The notes: generated by a model from the letters alone, not told the origin. A DNA stretch of 5,972 bases from Chloroflexota bacterium (GCA_026389675.1 JAPLHJ010000178.1:1-5972); one strand, 5' to 3'. Numbered from the stretch's first letter, positions 1-5,574 are shown. Numbers and translations: made by a program.

Positions 1-476
1 CCGGTGGGGATGAAGTCGACAACCGATTTTTCCAGCGCCTCGCGGCTGACCACGTCGCTGTGTGCTGAGAAGAAGCCCAGCATGATGATGTTGGCTACCA
101 CCGACCTGCCCATCTCCTGTGCGATGCGGCTGGCCGGGATAGTGAACGTTTTGGCCGCAGGTGGCTTGTCCAGCTTAACCAGCTCGGCGTCTATCAGCAG
201 CAGCGTGTCCTCCGGGGCATTGGCGCCGAACTCGTTGTAAGCTTCTTGCGACAGTATGACCTGTATTTGCGGGTTGCTGATGTAAGGGTATTCGATGGGC
301 GCCCCGCTGATGATGATCTCGGCCCGGCAGGCGCCGCCGCGCGACTCGGGGCCGTAGCTCTGCGTGAGGGCGGCATATTGCTTATTGTAGATCGATGCCG
401 CCTTGCCTATAATGTTGCCCAGCAGCACAATACCCTGTCCCCCGAACCCTGCCAGTCTGATTTCTGTTTTACTCAT
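1..476 (-). CDS. korC: 2-oxoacid:ferredoxin oxidoreductase gamma subunit, partial (3' end beyond left edge)
   Basis: Gamma subunit of a four-subunit 2-oxoacid:ferredoxin oxidoreductase (pyruvate/ketoisovalerate oxidoreductase catalytic-domain family). It completes the KorABCD complex in the cytoplasm; the family is usually about 180-190 residues. The frame is open from an ATG at 474-476 to the left edge, giving 158 codons, so only the last few dozen residues are missing. Seen directly: the N-terminal GFGGQG motif (residues 10-15) followed by a helix, and YGPESRGG (41-48), a family signature, leading into a strand RAEIIIS. It lies 36 bp after korB, with only a weak purine-rich site (GGAAAAAG) just before the ATG, so it is probably translated from the same mRNA. 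No frame disruption is seen. Substrate specificity cannot be read from this subunit; Kor is preferred from gene order and from the sequence character of KorA and KorB. Confidence 0.93.
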   Translation of the reverse strand, partial: MSKTEIRLAGFGGQGIVLLGNIIGKAASIYNKQYAALTQSYGPESRGGACRAEIIISGAPIEYPYISNPQIQVILSQEAYNEFGANAPEDTLLLIDAELVKLDKPPAAKTFTIPASRIAQEMGRSVVANIIMLGFFSAHSDVVSREALEKSVVDFIPT

Positions 477-512
477 CGCTTTTTCCGGTAAAAGATTAAT
501 CAATATAACCGG

Positions 513-1364
513 CTATTTTTTAACCGGCTTCTTAGCTTTGGCTGCTACTCCTATGAGGTGGTCCTGGAGCGTAGGCTGGTCGATGTCGAGGAACTTGCCT
601 ACCACGATCGGGCCTTTGTGGTCTATGGCGGTTTCCCTGGGGCCGGCGCCGTGCTTGATCACGCTGCGCTTGATGTAATTGCGCAGCGAGTCGAGTCCCT
701 CCGGCTCCTTGTTCATGCGCCCGTAGACTGCGGGGCAGGGGCTGATGACCTCGATGAAGGAGAAACCCGGCCTGCGCAGCGCCTCCACGATGGTCGATTC
801 GAGCTGGTGCAGGTGCAGCACGGTCCAGCGGGCGATATAGGATGCGCCGCTGGCATGCAAAAGCCATGGCAGGTTGAATGGGGCCTCGAAGTTGCCGTAG
901 GGCGTGGTCGCTGTGCGTACGTCCAGCGGGGCTGTTGGGCCGACCTGTCCGCCCGTCATGCCGTAGTTGAAATTGTTGATACAGATCACGGTCATATCGA
1001 TGTTGCGGCGGGCGGCGTGTATGAGGTGGTTGCCGCCGATGGCGACCAGGTCGCCGTCACCGGAGAAGACCACGGTTTTCAGCTGGGGGTTGGCCAGCTT
1101 GAGGCCGGTGGCGAACGGTATGGCACGCCCATGCGTGGTATGGAAGCTGTCCAGCTTCACGTAACCGGCCACACGGCCCGAGCAGCCGATGCCCGAAACA
1201 ACCGATACCAGGTCGGGGTTAAGCTCGGCGCGGTCGATGGCGCGCAGGAAGCAGTTCAACACCGGGCCTATACCGCAGCCGGCACACCAGATGTGCGGCA
1301 GCCTGTCCTGCCTCAGGTATTTGGCTATCGATCTTTCGTAACTGGTTACATCATCAATCTGCAT
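513..1364 (-). CDS. korB: 2-oxoacid:ferredoxin oxidoreductase beta subunit (ThDP-binding)
   Basis: Thiamine-diphosphate-binding beta subunit, 283 residues, a normal length for KorB. With KorA it forms the active site that decarboxylates a 2-oxoacid (probably 2-oxoglutarate) and transfers the acyl group to CoA while reducing ferredoxin. Seen: WCAGCG (C27, C30), GIGCSGR (C61) and SPCPAVYGR (C210), the four cysteines expected to hold the [4Fe-4S] cluster. GDGD (102-105) and the downstream INNFNYGMTGGQ block (129-140) form the ThDP/Mg2+ motif. The C-terminus is a lysine-rich tail (KAKKPVKK). The ATG lies 11 bp inside the end of korA (1354-1364), which suggests translational coupling; a modest AAAGAG site (1369-1374) precedes it. 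Homologous VorB and PorB subunits share these motifs, so the exact oxoacid is inferred. Confidence 0.95.
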   Translation of the reverse strand: MQIDDVTSYERSIAKYLRQDRLPHIWCAGCGIGPVLNCFLRAIDRAELNPDLVSVVSGIGCSGRVAGYVKLDSFHTTHGRAIPFATGLKLANPQLKTVVFSGDGDLVAIGGNHLIHAARRNIDMTVICINNFNYGMTGGQVGPTAPLDVRTATTPYGNFEAPFNLPWLLHASGASYIARWTVLHLHQLESTIVEALRRPGFSFIEVISPCPAVYGRMNKEPEGLDSLRNYIKRSVIKHGAGPRETAIDHKGPIVVGKFLDIDQPTLQDHLIGVAAKAKKPVKK

Positions 1365-2508
1365 GGCACTCTTTAATCGCAGCTAAAATAATGTCGGGCT
1401 TGTGCACTTCACCGCCCGAGTGGGGCACCAATAATGTGCGGGCCTTGCCGCAGGCGCAGCGTTCAACCTCGTAGACGATCTGGCCGCGGTTGATTTCGGG
1501 GACTACAAAGGCTTTTACCTGTGAAGCCAGTTGCCTGATACGCCTTTCGGCGAAGGGCCACAGCGTGACCAGCTGCAGGCAGCCTGCCTTGATACCCTGC
1601 TCACGTGCCTGCTTGACGGCGAATTGGGCGATGCGGGCCGTGATGCCGTAGGCGACGACCACGATCTCCGCTCCTTCCATCATGTAGTCGTTGCACATGA
1701 TGATATCGTCGGCGTTGAGCCTGATCTTATCGACCAGCCTGGTGATCAGCTGGTCCTGGGCTCTGGAGGTCATGACCGGGTAGCCCCTTTCATCATGGGT
1801 CAGGCCGGTGACGTGGAAGTGGTGGCCCTGCCCGGCGATGGCCATGGGCGGCACCAGGCTGCCGTCGGTCTTATAGGGCAGGTAGCCTGCCGCGCCTTTC
1901 TGCGGCATCTCCCTGTAAAACAGGTCTTCGGCCCTGATCTCGGGCATGACGACCTTTTCACTCATATGGCCGACCACCTCGTCCGACATGATCAGCACGG
2001 GCACGCGGTATTTTTCCGAAAGGTTGAAGGCTTTGATGGTCAGGTCGAACATTTGCTGAGGGGAATCGGGGCTGAGGGCTATGATCTCATAGCTGCCGTG
2101 CGATCCCCAGCGGGCTTGCATGATATCCTGCTGGCCGATAAGTGTGGGCAACCCGGTGGATGGCCCGGCGCGCTGGATATTCACCACCACGCAGGGCGTT
2201 TCTAACATGATACCCAGGCCGATATTTTCCATCATCAGGCTGAAGCCGGGGCCGGAGGTGGAGGTCATGGCTTTGACGCCCGCCCAGGAAGCTCCCAGTA
2301 TGGCGGCCATGGAAGCTATCTCGTCCTCCATCTGGATATAGGTGCCGCCCACTACAGGCAGTCGGCGGCTCATACGTTCGGCGATCTCGGTAGCTGGGGT
2401 GATTGGGTAGCCGGCGAAGAACCTGCAGCCCGCGCTTATAGCGCCTTCGGCACAGGCGTTGTCGCCGTTCATGAAAAACTCGCCAGTCAGGTAACCATTG
2501 TCCCGCAT
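1354..2508 (-). CDS. korA: 2-oxoacid:ferredoxin oxidoreductase alpha subunit
   Basis: Alpha subunit, 384 residues, close to usual KorA length. Seen: the pyrimidine-binding domain with ACAEGAI (18-24) and AGYPITPATEI (32-42), then TSTSGPGFSLM (82-92) and QRAGPSTGLPT (112-122), all strongly conserved in the family. A central domain II follows, then a transketolase-C-like domain beginning near VVVAYGITARIA and including the TLWPF motif. KorA contacts KorB across the ThDP site and helps bind the oxoacid. The upstream gene is korD, 77 bp away; korB overlaps its 3' end. Start choice: ATG at 2506-2508 is preceded by AAGGG about 12 nt upstream, inside a small hairpin. A second in-frame ATG (codon 13) has GGCGAG upstream and sits directly before the conserved block, so the first 12 residues are less certain. 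VorB-type specificity is not excluded. Confidence 0.95.
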   Translation of the reverse strand: MRDNGYLTGEFFMNGDNACAEGAISAGCRFFAGYPITPATEIAERMSRRLPVVGGTYIQMEDEIASMAAILGASWAGVKAMTSTSGPGFSLMMENIGLGIMLETPCVVVNIQRAGPSTGLPTLIGQQDIMQARWGSHGSYEIIALSPDSPQQMFDLTIKAFNLSEKYRVPVLIMSDEVVGHMSEKVVMPEIRAEDLFYREMPQKGAAGYLPYKTDGSLVPPMAIAGQGHHFHVTGLTHDERGYPVMTSRAQDQLITRLVDKIRLNADDIIMCNDYMMEGAEIVVVAYGITARIAQFAVKQAREQGIKAGCLQLVTLWPFAERRIRQLASQVKAFVVPEINRGQIVYEVERCACGKARTLLVPHSGGEVHKPDIILAAIKECHAD

Positions 2509-2518
2509 CGGATAAAAC

Positions 2519-2532
2519 CCTTATTCTTAAGG
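2519..2532 (-). promoter_or_regulatory. Small hairpin covering the korA Shine-Dalgarno-like site
   Basis: In the 77-bp korD-korA gap the minus strand reads CCTTA-AGAA-TAAGG, a perfect 5-bp stem with a 4-nt loop. The 3' arm includes the AAGG that is the only ribosome-binding-like sequence before the first korA ATG. It could reduce or tune korA translation, or shift initiation to the ATG at codon 13. A stem this short can occur by chance, so the regulatory role is inference. Confidence 0.25.
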
Positions 2533-2585
2533 CCAAAAGTATTTATAATCACGGCCGTTGAAACCGGCGGACCTTAATTCAAAAC

Positions 2586-2876
2586 CTAAACAGGGTGCTT
2601 TTCTTCGCTCTTATGTGCATTAACGTTGAGGATGAGGGTAATGGCAAACTCGGGGCAGATCAGCTCGCAATAGCCGCAGGCCAGGCATTTGGACTCGTCC
2701 TTGATAGCGGCCAGCCTGTAGCCCTTGTAATTGAGCTCGGTGCCCATATGCAGTACCTCGCGGGGGCAATATTCCGCACAAAAACCACAGCCCTTGCACC
2801 GGATTTTATCTATATGGATGTAACCGAGCGGCTCTGCGTCGGGGTTCTGGTCAAACGGAGTTCGCCACAGCTTCAT
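2586..2876 (-). CDS. korD: 2-oxoacid:ferredoxin oxidoreductase delta subunit (2x[4Fe-4S] ferredoxin)
   Basis: Ferredoxin-like electron-transfer subunit, 96 residues. Two complete 4Fe-4S motifs of the CxxCxxCxxxCP type are visible: C27-C30-C33-C37 followed by P38, and C64-C67-C70-C74 followed by P75. The two motifs are separated by a 26-residue insert. The subunit carries electrons from the KorAB active site to soluble ferredoxin. It is the first gene of the kor operon and is followed by korA after 77 bp. The ATG at 2874-2876 has no Shine-Dalgarno (the preceding bases are CATTAACC), yet it lies only 12 bp downstream of a strong promoter -10 element, which suggests a near-leaderless mRNA. A stand-alone ferredoxin is possible in principle, but the position before korA makes the delta subunit far more likely. 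Confidence 0.92.
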   Translation of the reverse strand: MKLWRTPFDQNPDAEPLGYIHIDKIRCKGCGFCAEYCPREVLHMGTELNYKGYRLAAIKDESKCLACGYCELICPEFAITLILNVNAHKSEEKHPV

Positions 2877-2888
2877 GGTTAATGCTGT

Positions 2889-2917
2889 AGTATACCACTG
2901 CTAAAAGTCACAGACAA
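2889..2917 (-). promoter_or_regulatory. Sigma70-type extended -10 promoter for korDABC
   Basis: On the minus strand: -35 TTGTCT (2912-2917, 4 of 6 to consensus), exactly 17 bp spacer, and -10 TATACT (2889-2894, 5 of 6) preceded by TGG, which makes an extended -10. Transcription should start near 2881-2884, leaving only about 5-9 nt before the korD ATG, with no Shine-Dalgarno. This places the kor operon under its own promoter, separate from the CCG/DUF169 genes upstream. Confidence 0.7.
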
Positions 2918-2924
2918 TGATTAA

Positions 2925-2940
2925 GCCTGTTTCGACAGGC
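2925..2940. repeat. Perfect 6-bp inverted repeat with TTCG loop, just upstream of the kor promoter
   Basis: Plus strand GCCTGT-TTCG-ACAGGC is a perfect palindromic stem. It ends 8 bp upstream of the korD -35. On the minus strand it is followed by TTAATCATTG rather than a T-run, so it is not a classical intrinsic terminator. It could still slow read-through from DUF169, bind a regulator, or be a copy of a dispersed intergenic palindrome. A self-complementary GGCC pair (2938-2941 and 2947-2950) adjoins it. Confidence 0.45.
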
Positions 2941-2983
2941 CGGAGAGGCCGTAAATGGTATTCAACAACATGGTAGCCCTCAG

Positions 2984-3236
2984 TCTTCCAGTTCGCCCAT
3001 CGCCGTCAATAAGGGAACCATCAATGGCTCTGCAATGGTAAAGCTGTTCTTAAATTGGCGAGAAGAATCCTATCGAGGAATTGCAGTAGCAGCTGGAGAT
3101 ACTATCCCTGTGACATTTGTTATCAATATATATAAGCCTGGGACTTACACCGTGACCATAAACAAAGTTTCAACTGGAAGCCTGATTGAAGACGATTTTA
3201 TTGATCCTGAGATCATACTTCTTATCAACTATGCTG
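2984..3236 (+). pseudogene. Remnant of a CARDB-like beta-sandwich surface domain
   Basis: One plus-strand frame is open from 2921 to 3298 without a stop. From about 2996 to 3230 it reads like the last repeat of an extracellular beta-sandwich (CARDB/APHP-like) domain. Visible strands are INGSAMVKLFLNWREES, then GDTIPVTFVI, then KPGTYTVTIN, then TGSLIEDDF and a hydrophobic start (PEIILLINYA) where such proteins often enter a C-terminal membrane helix. An ATG exists at 3035, but it falls inside the domain and no Shine-Dalgarno or signal peptide is visible. From 3237 on, the frame is simply antisense to the DUF169 gene. I therefore call it a truncated remnant, not a gene. The stretch looks more AT-rich than the kor genes. 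Similar domains occur in Chloroflexota and archaeal surface proteins (general knowledge, not searched here). Confidence 0.5.
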
Positions 3237-4079
3237 TCAGCCGTTTTTCCCTGATTTTCTCTTTTCGCTCTCGTCGATTTTCTGACGCATGTATTTAAAG
3301 CCGGGAGTGATATTTGTGGTGATGCCTGTGGGCAGCAGCGTCCTGACCGGGTTGCCCAGATTGAGCCTGCCCCCTGACTTGAATAGATTCTGAACCGTGA
3401 CGAAGAGCAGGCCAGCAGGCAGGCCGATAGCGATCTCGTAGTCGTAAACGCCGGAAAAAGTCCGGTCCCCCATGCCGGGTATAACGATCTGGGGTATCCC
3501 GGTTATATGGGGCAGGAGGCCGCCTTTTACACATGTTTCGCCGAAACCCTCGAATGTTGACGTCGGGTAGTTTTCACCCTCATAAGTGAGTGCCTGGATG
3601 ATATGGTTGATATTTTCCCCGTTGCCAAAAACCAGGACGCTGTCCGGGATTAGCGGGGCATGTGCCAGGGGAGAACTGATGAAGCCGCAGTATTGACTCA
3701 GCTTTGGCAGGTTGCCCTCGCCGACCTGGTCAAGGCCGTGCTGCTGCCGCTTTTTTTCCGCTTCAATATCCTTATGCCAGGCCTGGAAGAGCTGGCTCTG
3801 CAGCAGGTCGTCGGCCGAGACCTCGACCCACCTGTGCGAGGCCGTGGCAGGGGTACAGAAGTTATCGTCAGCGGTCATAGCGACGGTCCATCCCCACCTG
3901 CGCGAATAGGTGAATGCCTGGCATAAACTCCATTGCTGCTTAGCCTGTGAAGGCCTTACGGCTTTGGGCGGTATTTCCGACTCATCCCGTATATATTTGA
4001 TGGCCACAGGGTAGGTCGCCATGTGCAGCTTCTCATATAAATCTACTCCTGCTTTGCGGTAATCCGATAATTCGGGCAT
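3237..4079 (-). CDS. DUF169 family protein
   Basis: 280 residues; resembles the DUF169 family (COG2043), whose biochemical function I do not know. Family-like features: an N-terminal segment PVAIKYI with a short charged loop, then SLCQAFTYSRRWGWTVAM (51-68), a central charged helix (near 100-115), CGFISSPLAHAPLIPDSVLVFGN (131-153) and a C-terminal GIPQIVIPGMGDRTFSGVYDYEIAIGLPAG region (194-223). Four cysteines (C53, C75, C131, C183) could bind metal or act as thiols; that is inference. No signal peptide or membrane segment is seen, so it is probably cytoplasmic. The ATG is preceded by GAGGTG (4085-4090). It lies 41 bp after the CCG gene and probably shares its transcript. The stop (3237-3239) abuts the surface-domain remnant on the other strand, so the last residues (KRKSGKNG) may have been altered by the rearrangement. 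Confidence 0.82.
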   Translation of the reverse strand: MPELSDYRKAGVDLYEKLHMATYPVAIKYIRDESEIPPKAVRPSQAKQQWSLCQAFTYSRRWGWTVAMTADDNFCTPATASHRWVEVSADDLLQSQLFQAWHKDIEAEKKRQQHGLDQVGEGNLPKLSQYCGFISSPLAHAPLIPDSVLVFGNGENINHIIQALTYEGENYPTSTFEGFGETCVKGGLLPHITGIPQIVIPGMGDRTFSGVYDYEIAIGLPAGLLFVTVQNLFKSGGRLNLGNPVRTLLPTGITTNITPGFKYMRQKIDESEKRKSGKNG

Positions 4080-4084
4080 AAATT

Positions 4085-4090
4085 CACCTC
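4085..4090 (-). promoter_or_regulatory. Shine-Dalgarno for the DUF169 gene
   Basis: Minus-strand GAGGTG with 5 nt before the ATG at 4077-4079. It supports the chosen start and independent translation within the CCG-DUF169 transcript. Confidence 0.7.
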
Positions 4091-4120
4091 ATCAGACATT
4101 CGATTTGATCAGTGCCCGGG

Positions 4121-4915
4121 CTATGTATTACCCAGGGATTCCCAGACAACCTCCGGCAGCATCTTGGCCTGTTTTGACCCGTCTTTGGCCATCCTGTTTT
4201 TCAGGTTGAAGTAGCAGCCGGTACAAATATTTACCACTGTGCCTGTTTTGACTGTGCCCAGCAATTGCTCCAGGTGCGGTGGGATATAGCAGCAGAACTT
4301 GTTATCGAGGTCATTTACCCTTAGGCCTTCAATCTTCCTGAGCACGCGCACGGCTGACTGGACATCTACCGGCTTGTCGGTCACCTTGCGGCGGAAGCGG
4401 TAGCATCCGGCATAATAGTCTATCTCGGCATCGAGTTTCCCGCCTGTGAAATAGCGGTCGATCAATTCGCTGCAGGAAATTACCTCGAGGTCCGTGAGGT
4501 CCATGGCATTGGCGTAATTGGGTTCACAGGCACCACAGAAAAGGACTATGGATTTCGCCCCCAGCTTTTTGGCCTGCTCAAAGTTCTTGACTATCAATTT
4601 GCGGGATATCTCCTTAAAACGGGCGATATCCTCCTCGTTTTTAGACATGACTGCCGGCTGGCCGATGGGCATCCAGCCGCAGCAATATTCTTTCTCGAGC
4701 AGTGTGTAGCTGACCTTATAGTGGTCAAGAACATTTTTAAGTGCTTTCAGTACGTGCGGCATACCAACTGGCTGAAAACAGCCGGCAATGATCACGTATT
4801 CGGCTTTCCGGCCTACCGGGAAACCGATATCGTCCAGGATTTTACGTTTTTCCTCACCCGTCTCATGGCAGGGGCCGTATTTTTCAATATTTTCGACGGC
4901 TTTTTCATTTATCAT
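4121..4915 (-). CDS. CCG-domain (HdrB-like) cysteine-rich redox protein
   Basis: 264 residues with two cysteine-rich CCG-type repeats, as in heterodisulfide reductase subunit B and related (Fe-S) oxidoreductases. Repeat 1: C46, CCG at 78-80, C127-G-A-C130. Repeat 2: C171, CC at 208-209, C231-T-G-C234. In HdrB such motifs hold non-cubane [4Fe-4S] clusters that act on disulfides. Spacings are unusual: about 47 residues between CC and CxxC in repeat 1 and only 21 in repeat 2, and repeat 2 lacks the glycine after CC (FCCYIPP). All ten cysteines are nevertheless present. No HdrA or HdrC neighbour is visible; the next gene is DUF169. It is likely cytoplasmic. The start is supported by AGGAGAGG 8 nt before the ATG. 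A thiol/disulfide or electron-transfer role is inferred from the family, and the partner is unknown. Confidence 0.85.
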   Translation of the reverse strand: MINEKAVENIEKYGPCHETGEEKRKILDDIGFPVGRKAEYVIIAGCFQPVGMPHVLKALKNVLDHYKVSYTLLEKEYCCGWMPIGQPAVMSKNEEDIARFKEISRKLIVKNFEQAKKLGAKSIVLFCGACEPNYANAMDLTDLEVISCSELIDRYFTGGKLDAEIDYYAGCYRFRRKVTDKPVDVQSAVRVLRKIEGLRVNDLDNKFCCYIPPHLEQLLGTVKTGTVVNICTGCYFNLKNRMAKDGSKQAKMLPEVVWESLGNT

Positions 4916-4923
4916 GCGTTTTA

Positions 4924-4931
4924 CCTCTCCT
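4924..4931 (-). promoter_or_regulatory. Shine-Dalgarno for the CCG-domain gene
   Basis: Minus-strand AGGAGAGG, 8 nt upstream of the ATG at 4913-4915. It fixes the start of the CCG protein. Confidence 0.75.
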
Positions 4932-4970
4932 TTTTATTTGCGAAAAGGACTGCGAAATTGATTGTGTCAG

Positions 4971-4989
4971 AGTAAAAATTTGTTTTACT
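4971..4989. repeat. Perfect 7-bp inverted repeat upstream of the CCG gene (possible operator)
   Basis: AGTAAAA and TTTTACT arms (4971-4977 and 4983-4989) flank the 5-nt spacer ATTTG. It lies about 55 bp upstream of the CCG start, in the 145-bp gap after the PNPOx gene. The AT-rich arms and lack of a GC stem argue against an intrinsic terminator; a dimeric-regulator binding site is plausible but inferred. I could not identify a convincing -10/-35 pair beside it. Confidence 0.4.
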
Positions 4990-5028
4990 ACCTTGCCGGA
5001 TCAGTTATCCCTGCCCCGTTTTAATGCG

Positions 5029-5055
5029 CTTAAGCCGTAAAAGCGGCGGTTTAAG
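5029..5055. terminator. Weak stem-loop after the PNPOx gene, possible terminator
   Basis: Arms CTTAAGCCG (5029-5037) and CGGTTTAAG (5047-5055) are complementary except for one position (G-T on the plus strand, A-C on the minus), with a 9-nt loop. It starts only 6 bp beyond the PNPOx stop codon, the right place for a terminator. There is no T-run after it on the minus strand, so termination would be inefficient or factor-dependent. Confidence 0.3.
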
Positions 5056-5060
5056 TGAGT

Positions 5061-5453
5061 TTAGTCTACTTTCATCCCGCCCCTGCCGATATTGTAGATC
5101 TCTTCGATTTTAACCTTGATGGCGGCCTTGGGTGGCGCCGGCAGCTTCAGGAGTTCGCCAAACTTTACGGCTTCATCATAGAGGGGCCCTGAGGTTACTA
5201 TTTCTGCCTTACCCTCAAAACGGTAGCCCTTGAATTTGGTGGAATCGGCCACCCCGATAGCTACCCAGGGGTTACGCTGAACATTGGCCCAGGTGCGGTT
5301 GCCATACAGCTCAAAATAGGCTATGTGCTCATCATCCAGTATCTTGGCAGTACCCTTCAGGGCCAGGTTGGGCCGGCCGTCCGTGCCACTGGTCGCCACC
5401 CAGGCCTGCTGGCCTGTTATCACTGCCTTCATTGCGTCAGTCAGCTTTGCCAT
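5061..5453 (-). CDS. Pyridoxamine 5'-phosphate oxidase family (FMN-binding split barrel) protein
   Basis: 130 residues, the typical size of small single-domain PNPOx-like proteins. Seen: an N-terminal strand pair QQAWVATSGTDGRPNLAL (15-32), a middle strand HIAYFEL (43-49), the NVQRNPWVAIGVAD block (57-70) and GYRFEGKAEIV (76-86), all in the order expected for the split beta-barrel that binds FMN (or F420) between two monomers. The C-terminal strand KVKIEEIYNIGRGG (113-126) closes the barrel. No signal peptide is seen. Small members act as flavoreductases or flavin-binding proteins and are rarely true pyridoxal synthases; this one lacks the extra length of PdxH. Start: ATG at 5451-5453 with the excellent Shine-Dalgarno GAGGAGGG. 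It has its own promoter upstream and a 145-bp gap before the CCG gene, so it may be a single-gene unit. Confidence 0.88.
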   Translation of the reverse strand: MAKLTDAMKAVITGQQAWVATSGTDGRPNLALKGTAKILDDEHIAYFELYGNRTWANVQRNPWVAIGVADSTKFKGYRFEGKAEIVTSGPLYDEAVKFGELLKLPAPPKAAIKVKIEEIYNIGRGGMKVD

Positions 5454-5460
5454 AACTTTA

Positions 5461-5468
5461 CCCTCCTC
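5461..5468 (-). promoter_or_regulatory. Strong Shine-Dalgarno for the PNPOx gene
   Basis: Minus-strand GAGGAGGG with 7 nt to the ATG. This near-perfect anti-16S match confirms the start and suggests high translation. Confidence 0.8.
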
Positions 5469-5509
5469 TTGCTACAAATGAATTATTAAATTACCTGTAA
5501 TGCTGGCCA

Positions 5510-5518
5510 ATTATACCA
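5510..5518 (-). promoter_or_regulatory. Extended -10 promoter for the PNPOx gene
   Basis: Minus-strand TGGTATAAT: a perfect -10 hexamer (5510-5515) with a TG extension. No good -35 is found at 17 bp (GATTTG); TTGAGA lies 21 bp upstream, too far. A start near 5503 gives a leader of about 50 nt carrying the Shine-Dalgarno. The same TGGTATAMT pattern drives korD in this window. Confidence 0.6.
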
Positions 5519-5552
5519 GTAGTTAGTGGGGCCAAATCTCAAGACCTTTCCC

Positions 5553-5568
5553 TGCATCTTAGTGCATC
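5553..5568. repeat. Phased hexamer direct repeat upstream of the PNPOx promoter
   Basis: TGCATC occurs at 5553-5558 and again at 5563-5568, repeat period 10 bp, one helical turn. It sits about 50-65 bp upstream of the predicted PNPOx transcription start, where activators such as OmpR/PhoB-type response regulators commonly bind tandem half-sites. It also lies just past the stop of the upstream gene. The regulator is unknown and the role is inferred. Confidence 0.35.
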
Positions 5569-5574
5569 GGTGTT

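Noticed and set aside
558..1376. 272-codon plus-strand open frame opposite korB
   Set aside because: It is the antisense shadow of korB, whose four cluster cysteines and ThDP motif are intact. The translation shows no family motif.
1531..2205. 224-codon plus-strand open frame opposite korA
   Set aside because: Antisense shadow of a GC-rich conserved gene; histidine/aspartate-rich low-quality translation, no ribosome-binding site.
2545..2560. TATAAA-like -10 in the korD-korA gap as an internal promoter
   Set aside because: No -35 at an acceptable distance; the gap is short and korDABC is most simply one operon.
3202..3215. TGATC-CTGA-GATCA stem after DUF169 as a terminator
   Set aside because: Only a 5-bp stem with no T-run on the minus strand, and it lies inside the surface-domain remnant's coding pattern.
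3035..3298. 87-codon plus-strand ORF as a functional small gene
   Set aside because: The ATG is in the middle of a recognisable domain, no Shine-Dalgarno precedes it, and the last 20 codons are antisense to DUF169. It is better described as a remnant.
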